Origin: Alteromonas sp. M12
GTDB lineage: Bacteria > Pseudomonadota > Gammaproteobacteria > Enterobacterales > Alteromonadaceae
Direction: 5' to 3'
Length of the DNA stretch: 64,000 bases
NCBI RefSeq assembly: GCF_037478005.1
Contig: NZ_CP144164.1
Coordinates: 496,001 to 560,000 of the forward strand
Position numbers and translations under genes: made by a program. The notes beneath the pieces are model-generated. The model made no database searches, was not told the DNA's origin, and worked only from the letters and a program-made list of their open reading frames with translations. Below are positions 29,801-37,214 of this stretch, in pieces (positions within the stretch are counted from its first letter, which is position 1; the number at the start of each line of letters is the position of its first letter).

Positions 29801-30138
29801 GAGTCGGCACTTAAAGAGCTGTCTGAAGTGGTGAGTAACATAAATTGTTTTAGTGAACTTGAATCTTTACCATAATTGGTTAATTCAAATTCTTCTACAC
29901 AGTATGCTTCGTTGCTGTCGTTGAGTTGGAAATTAATGTTGTTGCTTAATTTGCTAGATAACCAGTGAGTGTTTGAATCACCGTCCTGTAAATTACTGGC
30001 CGCCCAAGTGGTACTATTATATTGAGTATCTACTAAGGTTATAGTCGAGGGTTGTAATACGTCTGCTAAAACATAGGTAGCAGGAAGAGCTGCCAGCAAA
30101 GCAATAATTTTAAAATGGCACGTTTTGGTGGTTTGCAT
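23893..30138 (-). CDS. Giant MshQ-like surface protein with discoidin-like and LamG repeats
   Basis: Exported protein of 2081 residues with a signal peptide (about 1-26, ending VLA). From about 30 to 790 there are seven repeats of about 110 residues, each starting DSxYNSTTxAAxNLHDGDxNSxWLS and containing a NTxxFxFD strand; these resemble F5/8-type C (discoidin) modules. From about 790 to 1180 there are seven shorter repeats of about 57 residues with ITISNHGDxSYIGAREFELLG. A LamG-like domain (FDGVDDYIV, LSAWIKAS, WYHIAIVFDG) occupies about 1180-1415, and the rest matches the C-terminal DUF6701 region of MshQ of the MSHA pilus. No other MSHA pilus gene is nearby. A role in adhesion or glycan binding is inferred. 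The ends of the repeats are approximate. Confidence 0.85.
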   Translation of the reverse strand: MQTTKTCHFKIIALLAALPATYVLADVLQPSTITLVDTQYNSTTWAASNLQDGDSNTHWLSSKLSNNINFQLNDSNEAYCVEEFELTNYGKDSSSLKQFMLLTTSDSSLSADSGTDGWRPIVAEQNPTAKIDYLSWAQGARLVSVDSEYNSTTYGAKNLNDGSNKSRWLSKKSNNTIEFNFDTDWNGNAGNSIPISEIQITNYGNDDRSVKEFQIEVTTDGVTWNKLEVPGSVAGDDDYIYSRTHNGGVLGIVDSEYNATTWAAENMQDGDDNSLWLSRKNNNTIEFSFDPNSNGTTGAEGDTDDVFTFSKFNLRNYGAHTRSVQQFQIAVQTLSDPSWQKIYVPGSAIGDNDFNFAMSHNGGTLVEIDSELNSTSWGADNIHDGDANSRWLSSNGNNTLAFQFDVDEDGLMGTATDYFTLESFRLRNYGNDDRSIKQFQVSVKTASNPTWQKIAVPGSTSGEANYNFALTYQGGTLTSFDSQYNSTSLAAKNIHDGDGNSSWLSNKTNNFFEFQFDADGDGSLATAADQFTLQSFYLKNYGNDDRAINEFQVAVKTSANPNWQKLSVPGSVIGEPDYNFALAQQGGTLVNIDSQYNATSYAAANLHDGDLNSSWLSSKSNNTLDFQFDLDDDGNLSGAGDRFKLEGFNLVNYGNNDISIKYFQIEVKTLSNPDWIKIPVAGSGANEPNHNFSLSYHGGSLTTIDSEYNSTSYAAKNLHDGDQSNQWLSSKQNNTLAFTFDTDNDGTNGDPINFDTFSLVNYGNNISVQTFELDIQISNGPWQTINAPDGGTTFTANMDNDLQTWSVGAYNNVTATRIRTLSNYGHSTFTGARELTFSGDSVGPTYTYTAAKNNDGESFSIDPAYQFENITDVRLRTISNYGHSSYIGAKEFKLLGPSVSESKTFKAAMHSNGELFSLDSEDIPVNVTDVKLITISNHGDPSYIGAREFELLGLSVAQSKTFTAAMNDSVQTFTLDPADVPTDVTDVKLVTISNHGDNTYIGAREFELLGPSITRTKIFTAAMHSNGETFQLDEDDIPEEVTAVKLITINNHGDTSYIGLREFEVIGESVTPSTTFSVPMSAAPYDIVLDEEDEVTDVIGARLVTIKNHGDPSYTGIADFKLLGTAITPSYIFTAENTTLLQSYDFDPITTNILRFRSLNNYGSSSYVRATDFKLNEGVCKNAQWRMDETSWNGTANEVKDSTNSGYDAVSVGYGVGTDPTTSAMSPALEGDPGSCGYGEFDGVDDYIVSANGDSLDELTAMTLSAWIKASSFNQTNGTDSRGVFSKGPDGVDGVSYGAFFTNSGGNRLYVDIDGANDRFQSNTSFVVDTWYHIAIVFDGTQDESERVKLYVNGTLDGTFSESSSLIPNTSGDFYIGNLYSSANQKSVFHGAIDEVNLRPTALNAAEVSSLMGTTRSCTVPLHHIQIEHDGDGLTCSAEPVTLKACANLDCTDLVPIDVNVTLAATGSPSTWSNNPITIPSGETVSVEFNHTTAETITLSAETDVPAMSDLECIPDCDIVFSSGGYLLSLEDHTACSTTNLTIQAVKVGDSSTSCAAAENGDLSLDLVFNYANPTTGTKVPTLDSTAMAAASVTQNRIINFDESGTAVLSFEYQDAGKISIEVNDASGNGLASSTVTTVVSPAKLIVASPDANAECTTNDASCNVFKKAGEDFNLSVAAACSDGTITANFEMKNIPLTVDTVAPLTGNSVSLGVANISIDTADNGVKLETNQSVSEVGVFTITATPPVNGYFGKTIDAATSESIGRFTPAYFDLETVFDGFLSGGDPFVYAGQMNIASPASGQISYATEPEFTITAKSLDGHTTLNYTGDFVNLDESNIVRVSPTEDSSQIGADATTNVSLSANLKSPTITEMNGVISYQFNSTDNFIYERNANALVEPFTSNLSLKVTSVIDADGITANDSDGNAANGVLELLPFGEEVRFGRWVLKNNYGPETTSLNIPMQIEYWDGSRFVISSEDNFTRFDAATDVNITDISLAPGTTSASGAGTFESGRAEFLLSPPGVNNQGDVQIEFEVPTWLQFDWSDIDFNYDGPYTENPSSVATFGIFHGNDRMIHWREKSN

Positions 30139-30221
30139 TACAACCTAGGCTTCATTACCGTCAATAAACATCATATGATAATAACCCAGCTCCAATATAA
30201 TTGTAATGTTAGGAACTAGAC

Positions 30222-30575
30222 ATGCGTATAAATATGCTCTTCATACTGTCATTTATAACGATAGCGGCTTGTAGCCCTAATTCGTCAGAGACTGAGCAGT
30301 CAAAAAGTCCAGAGAGTTTGCTTATGGAACAACAAAAGGGTGACCAGGTTATTGAGCTTGAAGCTGAAAAAAAGTTAATAACCGATTCATTGACTGAAAT
30401 CGAGCAGACACACAGCTCATTGGAAAATCGTGCTGAGTTGGAAATGGCGCAATCTGAAAAAGACCTAATCTCACTAGCCGCAGAAAAAAGAAAAATCGAG
30501 GAACAACAGCTACTTGAAAGCGCGAGAGAAAAGACCGAAAAGTTGGAAGCCTTGTTAAAACAAACCGAGCAATAG
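30222..30575 (+). CDS. Small coiled-coil lipoprotein
   Basis: A 117-residue protein with a lipoprotein signal peptide: ITIAAC puts the lipidated Cys at 17. The mature part is charged and helical, full of E, K and Q (EKLEALLKQTEQ), and most likely a coiled coil. It is divergent from the giant surface-protein gene, with 83 nt between the starts, so the two may share a control region. No specific family is recognised. Confidence 0.7.
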   Translation: MRINMLFILSFITIAACSPNSSETEQSKSPESLLMEQQKGDQVIELEAEKKLITDSLTEIEQTHSSLENRAELEMAQSEKDLISLAAEKRKIEEQQLLESAREKTEKLEALLKQTEQ

Positions 30576-30725
30576 TTGGATATAGCAGTGTGCCTTTCAC
30601 CGCTTCGTTATTTGCAGGAGGCTTTCACCACAACGTTTTAAGCCAGCCGCTTCCTTTGTATTGTCACCCTTAGTCTTTCATTAATATGTTAGTGTATTCA
30701 ATTAGCATGTGGTCATCAAAAACGC

Positions 30726-30878
30726 TTAGGTTTTTAGCAGTATTGTGTTGTGCGATTGACTTGCCGTTCCCACTTTTGTCGCATCGGCTAAGCTCGTAGG
30801 AGTGGGTAAAATAAAAACTAAAAGAACTAAAATGCTAACTACTAGGGCTGTGACCACTGCAAAAATATATTTAATCAT
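30726..30878 (-). CDS. Small membrane/secreted peptide, 50 residues
   Basis: A short open frame starting MIKYIFAVVTALVVSILVLL and ending NTILLKT. A strong hydrophobic segment (about 5-24) is followed by a possible signal-peptidase site near SLA. GAGGGA lies 7-8 nt before the ATG, and the start is only 21 nt after the stop of the ABC permease gene on the same strand, so it reads as the third gene of that operon. I recognise no family. Confidence 0.55.
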   Translation of the reverse strand: MIKYIFAVVTALVVSILVLLVFILPTPTSLADATKVGTASQSHNTILLKT

Positions 30879-30899
30879 TAAATTATTCCCTCATTTGTT

Positions 30900-31643
30900 C
30901 TAGTGATTACGTTGTTTAGACCAAGCCAATGCGGTTATCGCTAACAGTACCGCGCTCATGATTAAAATTGCTAGCATGTTGTAGAGCAAATCTCGTTCCC
31001 CTGGGGCACCTATAATATGCAATGCAATTTCGCTCAGATGATAGGTGGGTAATAAGTGTGCAAAAGTTTGCATGCCTGGTGGGAATAGCATGATTGGGAC
31101 CCATAATCCCCCTAACGCCGCAAAAGCTAGAAAAATGATATTGGAAACCGCTACGGACGCATTACCATTGCAAACAAAGCCAACAATTAAACCGATTAAG
31201 ATAAATGGCAAAGTGGCAACAATGTGGGTAATTAACATCAATGCCCAGGTACTTTGAGGCAACGCTACAGCCGCCCCGAAACCGGCGATTATATACATGA
31301 TTGCCAATGACATACTTGAAAACAAAAGGGTGCTACAGATCTTCGCACCTATGTAACTGAAGCCTTGGCTAGGCGCTGCTAATTTCAGATCTAACCAGCC
31401 TTTATCCCGCTCGTTTGCCACACTAATTCCAAATCCAAATATTGCAGGTCCCATAACGGCAAATACGCCGTAAGTGGCTAGTAAATAACCTGGCGAACTA
31501 TTACTGCCGGGAATTAGGATGGCAAATAATGTATAAAATGCCACTGGCATCCCTAATGTGGGAAAGATGAATTCAGGTGCGCGAAAGGCTTTTAGCAATT
31601 CGGCACCGGTTTCCAATACAAAAGAGGCGACTATCCTGTTCAT
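30900..31643 (-). CDS. ABC-2 type transporter permease
   Basis: Integral membrane protein of 247 residues with about six hydrophobic segments, typical of ABC-2 permeases of exporters. The segment GFGISVANERDKGWLDLKLAAP is the conserved cytoplasmic loop. It overlaps the ATPase stop by 4 nt (ATGA) and has GGAG upstream. Together they form an export system whose substrate cannot be read from sequence; the 50-residue peptide gene just downstream is a candidate partner. Confidence 0.88.
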   Translation of the reverse strand: MNRIVASFVLETGAELLKAFRAPEFIFPTLGMPVAFYTLFAILIPGSNSSPGYLLATYGVFAVMGPAIFGFGISVANERDKGWLDLKLAAPSQGFSYIGAKICSTLLFSSMSLAIMYIIAGFGAAVALPQSTWALMLITHIVATLPFILIGLIVGFVCNGNASVAVSNIIFLAFAALGGLWVPIMLFPPGMQTFAHLLPTYHLSEIALHIIGAPGERDLLYNMLAILIMSAVLLAITALAWSKQRNH

Positions 31644-32536
31644 AATTTATCTCCTTGGCTAAGGTGACTGAACACGTCTTCTAATTTGGGTTGGCTAACG
31701 GTAAGGTCAGCAATTTGGGAATCTAAATTCAATATTTCTGACAGTGATAGATTGACGTTTTTACTGCGAATTTCACTAAAGCGTCCTGATTTCGAAACGG
31801 AAGTCACGCCGGTTATAACACGCAACTTATCTGCCGGAATTTGAGTTTCACAGCGAATAATTGAGCCGCTAGTTTGCTTTTTGATTTCATTAGGCGAAGC
31901 ATCAGCCACTATTAAACCTGAGTTCATAATCATGATTCTGTCGGCTAAATTTTCGGCCTCTTCTAGATAATGAGTGGTGAGTACTATGCTTTTGCCTTGT
32001 TTGGCAAACTGCCGAATGATAGCCCACATATTTCGTCTGGCTTCAATGTCTAAACCCGTAGTGGGTTCGTCTAAGAAGATTAATTGGGGGTTACCAACTA
32101 TGGCTAAGGCAAACTGCGCACGCCTTTTTTGACCGCCAGATAATTTTTTATAACGCTTATCTGCAAAGCCTTCAAGTTCACACATTTCAATGGTTTGCTG
32201 TACTGAAAATGGGGCGGGATAATAGCTTGCAAATAGCGTTATTTGCTCGCGAATTGTTAGCAAATCTGGCAAGTCTGAGTCTTGTAAAATGACCCCAGTT
32301 TGACGTTTAGCATTCATAGAGCCGGGTTGATGCCCCATTATTTGCATGTCACCGGAGGAGATTTTTTCTAAACCTAGCGCACATTTAATGAGAGATGTTT
32401 TTCCTGCACCGTTCTGACCTAAAATGGCAAATACGCCAGCACCTTGAATACTAAAATTAACGCCTTTAATAGCTTCAATTGCTGCGTATGATTTTTTGAG
32501 GTTTTTAGCTTGTAAAATTGGTGTTGAAAGATCCAT
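31640..32536 (-). CDS. ABC transporter ATP-binding protein
   Basis: ATPase of an ABC-2 exporter. Walker A is GQNGAGKTSL, the signature is LSGGQKRRAQFALA, Walker B is LIFLDEPTTGLD, and the switch His is in LTTHYLEEAE. The C-terminal extension (about 225-298) is the regulatory tail common in the CcmA/NatA group. I use ATG 32536 (298 residues, AGG upstream); an in-frame GTG at 32593 would add 19 residues but lies beside an inverted repeat that is probably regulatory. Confidence 0.9.
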   Translation of the reverse strand: MDLSTPILQAKNLKKSYAAIEAIKGVNFSIQGAGVFAILGQNGAGKTSLIKCALGLEKISSGDMQIMGHQPGSMNAKRQTGVILQDSDLPDLLTIREQITLFASYYPAPFSVQQTIEMCELEGFADKRYKKLSGGQKRRAQFALAIVGNPQLIFLDEPTTGLDIEARRNMWAIIRQFAKQGKSIVLTTHYLEEAENLADRIMIMNSGLIVADASPNEIKKQTSGSIIRCETQIPADKLRVITGVTSVSKSGRFSEIRSKNVNLSLSEILNLDSQIADLTVSQPKLEDVFSHLSQGDKL

Positions 32537-32595
32537 ATAAACTGCCTGCTTAATGTTTAGTATCCCAATATTATCGAGCGGGTGATACTTCACAA

Positions 32596-32609
32596 GTGAC
32601 GAAAGTCAC
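32596..32609 (-). promoter_or_regulatory. Inverted repeat upstream of ABC exporter operon
   Basis: GTGAC-GAAA-GTCAC, perfect 5-bp arms, 60 nt before the ATPase start. It sits where an operator overlapping the -35 region would be expected. The binding protein is unknown. Confidence 0.4.
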
Positions 32610-32647
32610 ATTCTGCATTCGCTTAAAATGGATCTTTTAGGGCAGGC

Positions 32648-33823
32648 TTAGTTAACCGGTAAATTAGTCTGCAAAAATTGCAGCATATTCCCACCCATGA
32701 CCTTGCTTATAGATTCCTTTGACACACCTTTGTTTAAAAGGGACTGAGTGATGAGTGCCAACTGGCTGGTATCGAATGCCGTAGTGACAGCACCATCAAA
32801 ATCTGAACCTAGAGAAACGTGCTCATCGCCAACCAAGTTGATGCCATAAATGATCGCATCTGCTATATCTGTTGGTTGAGTACTACATATGGCACCATCC
32901 CAATGACCAACAGCAATAAGGCCTCCAGCTTGGGCAATTTGTTGCATTAAGCCATCATTAATATTGCGTTTTGATTGACAGTGACCATAGAAGCCTGTGT
33001 GACTAACTACTAGCGGCGAGGTGCTAATTGCTAGCACATCTTTAACGGTTTGTTCAGATGAATGGGATACATCGACAATAATGTCTAACTGCTGCATTTT
33101 TTTGACAGCCTGTTTACCAAATTCAGTTAAGCCCATTTGGCTTGTGCCATGCAATGAGCCGCCTAATTTGTTGTCAAAAAAGTGTTGCAAGCTCATCATT
33201 CGAAAACCTTTGTTGTACAGAACTTGAATGTTCTCCAACTCTCCATCTAACGCGTGAGAACCTTCTGTTCCCAAAAGCCCAGCAACCAACTTAGGATGTT
33301 GTAGACGCTTTTCTAAAAATGTCGCTAGTGTTGTTTGCGAAGTGACCACAACAAAATCGTTTGCATGCTCTTGCGCTTGTTCTAAAAGTTTATCAGCTTG
33401 AAATAATGCCCTTGCAGTTAAGCTAGTCCAGGTGTCCATCGGCCAACCTTGAACTAATGCTAATCGAGTAATGTTGTCTGCGGCATCTGTGTTATTTTCT
33501 TCGTAATTTAGTCCCACTGGCGATTTGGTTACAGTAGTAAACATTTGTAACGCAACATTACCTTGCTGCAAACGCGGAATGTCCACATGTCCAGTTTGCC
33601 CGTGCTCAGACAAATCCCTGTTCCACAGCAGTGAATCAGCATGCCAATCGCCTACTATTAACGAATTATGAAATGCTTGAGCATCTTGACTGATCGTGAT
33701 GGTGTCAACCGGCTCCACTTTGTTCATTTGTTGTTCCAAATAGCTTGGTACAAAAATGCGAACACCAGTATAACCAAGTAACACCACTGCTAAGGCAGTT
33801 AATGCAACACGAGTTCTCTTCAT
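32648..33823 (-). CDS. Membrane dipeptidase, M19 family
   Basis: Renal-dipeptidase-like zinc metalloenzyme of 391 residues that cleaves dipeptides, including some with a D-residue. Metal ligands are visible: HAD in VGDWHADSLLW, the bridging Glu in LGTEGSHALDGE, the His residues in DVSHSS and VVSHTGFYG, and the final GSDFDGAV Asp. A hydrophobic N-terminus (about 5-22) suggests export or membrane anchoring. ATG 33823 is chosen because GGAGA lies 7 nt upstream; the TTG four codons earlier is part of that region. Confidence 0.9.
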   Translation of the reverse strand: MKRTRVALTALAVVLLGYTGVRIFVPSYLEQQMNKVEPVDTITISQDAQAFHNSLIVGDWHADSLLWNRDLSEHGQTGHVDIPRLQQGNVALQMFTTVTKSPVGLNYEENNTDAADNITRLALVQGWPMDTWTSLTARALFQADKLLEQAQEHANDFVVVTSQTTLATFLEKRLQHPKLVAGLLGTEGSHALDGELENIQVLYNKGFRMMSLQHFFDNKLGGSLHGTSQMGLTEFGKQAVKKMQQLDIIVDVSHSSEQTVKDVLAISTSPLVVSHTGFYGHCQSKRNINDGLMQQIAQAGGLIAVGHWDGAICSTQPTDIADAIIYGINLVGDEHVSLGSDFDGAVTTAFDTSQLALITQSLLNKGVSKESISKVMGGNMLQFLQTNLPVN

Positions 33824-33867
33824 TGAGTTCTCCAATATTAAGGCAGGGATCAGACTAGGTTGTGTGC

Positions 33868-34533
33868 CTATTTCTGAAAGGCTTTTTGCAAGTATGCATT
33901 AAATGCGGGCATAGCTTCAACTCTAGCTTGAGCAATCACTTTAGCTTCTGGCATTTCGTTTAATTTGGCTAATAGTTCCTTGGCTCCAGGCACTTCGGCT
34001 AATAAGTCGATATCAAATAACTTAGTTGCTATTGGCAGCGCTATATCAGCAGAATACAAAAAGAAAATATCTGCAGCGGTAAACTGGTCGCCAGCGATAT
34101 ATGGAGAAAAAGAAGCGACTCTAGAGAGTGACTGCATGCCGTTTAATAGTGCACGTTTAACTTCTTTTTTAGTGATATCCTCTCCTGGTACACCCCAAAA
34201 AGCTTCTGCCATACAACGCCTTGCAGGCAATTCCATATAAAGCTCAAGCATTTTTATCAGCTCTTTGGTTTTGGCTTTCTGAAATGGGTCTTCGGGATAT
34301 AATTTGATGCCAGAATAATTATCATCTAGGTATTCTAAAATGACATTGGTTTCAATCAAGACACCATGTTCCGTTTCTAACGCAGGCACTTTTCCCGTAG
34401 GGGATATAGCTAAATATTCTGGTGTTTGATTTGGGTAGGTTATCACTTCTTGGTAATCGATTTTTTTTAGATCAGCGGCCAATTTCACCATATTGAAGTA
34501 ATTGCTAACGGCAAACCCATATAATTTAAGCAT
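33868..34533 (-). CDS. Glutathione S-transferase family protein
   Basis: Soluble protein of 221 residues with an N-terminal thioredoxin-like domain (LKLYGFAVSNYFNMVKLA; NPTGKVPALE-type SPTGKVPALETEHGVLIETNVILEYLD with the cis-Pro and the glutathione-binding ETN) and an all-helical C-terminal domain with FTAADIFFLYSADIA. The start ATG 34533 has GGGAGA upstream; a longer in-frame reading to 34590 has no support. Class and substrate are not clear. Confidence 0.88.
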   Translation of the reverse strand: MLKLYGFAVSNYFNMVKLAADLKKIDYQEVITYPNQTPEYLAISPTGKVPALETEHGVLIETNVILEYLDDNYSGIKLYPEDPFQKAKTKELIKMLELYMELPARRCMAEAFWGVPGEDITKKEVKRALLNGMQSLSRVASFSPYIAGDQFTAADIFFLYSADIALPIATKLFDIDLLAEVPGAKELLAKLNEMPEAKVIAQARVEAMPAFNAYLQKAFQK

Positions 34534-34716
34534 AACATTCTCCCAACTTATAAAAGAAAGCATAATGTGCTTGTTTATCCACAAAGACACAACATTTGAA
34601 TACTTATAGTTATGAATAAGAGCTGAAAAGCACTTGAGGTAATCTATGTAAGATTATGTTTTTTAGTAACTAATTTTTTGTATCGTAAATTTTGTGTAGT
34701 AAAACCTTCTTTAAAA

Positions 34717-34743
34717 TGTCACTGAAATTAAACTCTATTGTCA
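34717..34743 (+). promoter_or_regulatory. TGTCA direct repeats upstream of TonB receptor
   Basis: Two TGTCA boxes (34717-34721 and 34739-34743) lie exactly 22 bp apart, twice the 11-bp Pho-box period, before a receptor gene followed by two phosphatase genes. The middle unit is poor, so PhoB control is only a suggestion. Confidence 0.3.
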
Positions 34744-34792
34744 TCACTTCCTAGCACTCTAGCGCCCGAAAATTAAATACAAAAAGGGAACC

Positions 34793-37144
34793 ATGGTGCG
34801 CAACAATAAACAATTACCTTTTCATTATTCGAGTCTTGGAATGCTCGTGGCAGCTGCATTATTTGCACAGCATTCGTATGCCCAAGAAAACACCCAAGAA
34901 GCTGAAATAGAAGAAATCAGTGTTATCGGTAAAAGTGTTTCTTATGCCAATAACCAGACATCGGAGACGATGTTATTGCAGCAAAGTTCGCTTACCAGTG
35001 TTCTGTCCGTTATCGATAATTTACCTGGTGTATTAATTAATGAAGGGGATACCTTCGGAACAGATGATTGGTCAACCACTGTTTCTATTCGAGGATTCCA
35101 GTTAAGTCTAGATCAACAGCAGATTGGTATCACCGTCGATGGTATTGCCAATGGTAATTCCAACTATGGTGGTGGCGCTAAAGCGAATCGTTATATCGAC
35201 ACTGAAAATCTTGCAACTGTTGAAGTGTCTCAAGGTACATCTGATATAGCATCTCGTTCTAACGAAGCCCTAGGCGGCACATTAAATTTCGTAACTATTG
35301 AGCCTGGCACTGAAGAACAAATGATTTTTAGTACCACATTGGGTGATTTCGATGCGCAAAAAATGTTTGTGCGTTATGAAACCGGCGAAATAGCTAAAGA
35401 TACTTATGCGTGGTTTAGTGTTTCAAGTTCTAGCAATACCGATTGGGTTAATCAATCGGCTGAAAATACTCGCGATCACATTGCCGCAAAAATCATAAGC
35501 AGTTATGGCGACACTGATTTAACCGCATATTTTTCTTGGGATGATGCCCATGAAGACAACTACCAACGAGTTAGTTTGGATCAGTTTGTTCAAAATCCAG
35601 ATTGGGATCGCTTAACGTCTGAATGGACTGGGATTCCCTATATCGATCAATTATATCGTAAAGGCTGGTCGACACTACGTGAAAATCGGTTTGCTTATGT
35701 TGAATTAGAGCATGATTTCGGTTCTGTAGTCGTCAATGCTAATGCCTATTATCATTACAATGAAGGTCGTGGCGATTGGATCCCTCAATACCTAGTGGAT
35801 GTGGAAGCTGATGGCACGGATCAGCCTCATTCTGAGTTGGTTTCTGGCAATACCGTAGAAGGTGGCAGTGCGTTGTCGACAATCTACTTTGTGGATGCTA
35901 CTGGCGTTGCTTTGTCACCCATTGATGGTTGTGTAAGTTCAATCACCTTCCCTTATGGCGGAGCCGGTGCCGAATATGATCCAGCGTGTTATGCATCTGG
36001 TGCATTGCCGGTTAGTTCTTATCGCCATACTCACTATGAAAAAGAGCGTATTGGATTTAATGCTGATTTTTCTTGGATTGCGCAAATAAACGACATGCAG
36101 AACAATCTTCGCGGTGGGATTTGGTATGAAGATTATGATCGTAACGAGTCTCGAGATTGGCACAAAATAATTGATTCTAGAGTTGGTTATGAGTTCGATA
36201 ATACCCCTTATTGGGTGCAATATGACCGTTCTTTCCCTGTTGAAACTACCATGTTGTTTTTGGAAGACACCCTTGAGGCAGATATGTTCACCGCACGTTT
36301 TGGTGTTAAACAATTTTACGTAGATTTAGAGCGGACCGACAACTTTGGTGAGACTGAAAACGTCAGTATTTCGTCAGATTCCGATTTGTTGTTAAGCGCT
36401 GGTTTAGTGGTCCAAACCGGTCTTGACGGTTTAGAAGTATTTGCTGGCTATGCTGAAAACTTTGCTGCCATTAAAGACACAGTGCTTGAAGCTGATTCAT
36501 CTCAGTTAGCAGATATATCGCCTGAAACGGCAGAAAATCTAGATTTAGGTGTTCGTTACAATGGCGACATTGTTACTGCAAGTTTGACTTATTATTCAAT
36601 TAAATTTGAAGACAGATTGACATTTATTGCGCCTGATTCACCGGATGGAATTGATTTCTTAATCGGCACCAATGGCGGATATGTAAACGTTGGGGGTATC
36701 GATTCTAGCGGTCTTGAAGCTAGTATCAATATTCAAGTAAATGACAACTTAAGCGTTTACGGTTCATTTACTAAAAATGACGCTGAATATACTGATGGTT
36801 CAATTGATTACCCAGTTGGAAATACCGTATTTGGTTCTGCCGAACATATGGCGGTTATTTCAATTGATTGGAATAGAAATAATTATATCGCAGGGCTATC
36901 GACGAAATGGGTAGATGACCGTTTTATCGATGCGGCGAATACGCAAGTCGCAGATGCCTATTTAGTATCTGATTTTTATGCTGGTGTAATTATTGATGAT
37001 TTGGGCGAAAGTGTTGATTCTATTGAGCTTCGTCTTACCGTAAATAATATGTTTGATGAAAGCTATTTAGGCGGTATTTCTGGTCAATCAGCTTGGATTG
37101 GAGCTCCTCGTACTGCTGCATTCAACGCTATGGTTAAATTTTAA
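34793..37144 (+). CDS. TonB-dependent outer-membrane receptor
   Basis: Receptor of 783 residues. A signal peptide (about 1-30, ending SYA) is followed by a TonB-box-like EEISVIGK, a plug domain with LPGVLINEGDTFGTDDWSTTVSIRGF and SNEALGGTLNFVT, and a 22-strand barrel ending in a terminal Phe (FNAMVKF). Two exported phosphatases follow, so an organophosphate or nucleotide-type ligand is a reasonable guess. A terminator separates it from the phosphatases, so the genes may be linked by read-through. Confidence 0.92.
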   Translation: MVRNNKQLPFHYSSLGMLVAAALFAQHSYAQENTQEAEIEEISVIGKSVSYANNQTSETMLLQQSSLTSVLSVIDNLPGVLINEGDTFGTDDWSTTVSIRGFQLSLDQQQIGITVDGIANGNSNYGGGAKANRYIDTENLATVEVSQGTSDIASRSNEALGGTLNFVTIEPGTEEQMIFSTTLGDFDAQKMFVRYETGEIAKDTYAWFSVSSSSNTDWVNQSAENTRDHIAAKIISSYGDTDLTAYFSWDDAHEDNYQRVSLDQFVQNPDWDRLTSEWTGIPYIDQLYRKGWSTLRENRFAYVELEHDFGSVVVNANAYYHYNEGRGDWIPQYLVDVEADGTDQPHSELVSGNTVEGGSALSTIYFVDATGVALSPIDGCVSSITFPYGGAGAEYDPACYASGALPVSSYRHTHYEKERIGFNADFSWIAQINDMQNNLRGGIWYEDYDRNESRDWHKIIDSRVGYEFDNTPYWVQYDRSFPVETTMLFLEDTLEADMFTARFGVKQFYVDLERTDNFGETENVSISSDSDLLLSAGLVVQTGLDGLEVFAGYAENFAAIKDTVLEADSSQLADISPETAENLDLGVRYNGDIVTASLTYYSIKFEDRLTFIAPDSPDGIDFLIGTNGGYVNVGGIDSSGLEASINIQVNDNLSVYGSFTKNDAEYTDGSIDYPVGNTVFGSAEHMAVISIDWNRNNYIAGLSTKWVDDRFIDAANTQVADAYLVSDFYAGVIIDDLGESVDSIELRLTVNNMFDESYLGGISGQSAWIGAPRTAAFNAMVKF

Positions 37145-37176
37145 TTAAAATGCTTTATGTGTGACCCTGTGTCTTT

Positions 37177-37200
37177 GGGCTGCTTTTGCAGCCCTTTTTT
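37177..37200 (+). terminator. Terminator after TonB receptor gene
   Basis: GGGCTGC-TTTT-GCAGCCC followed by a run of T, ending just before the ribosome-binding site (GGAGAAA) of the next gene. It can lower but not abolish expression of the downstream phosphatases. Confidence 0.9.
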
Positions 37201-37214
37201 TATGGAGAAATTGA

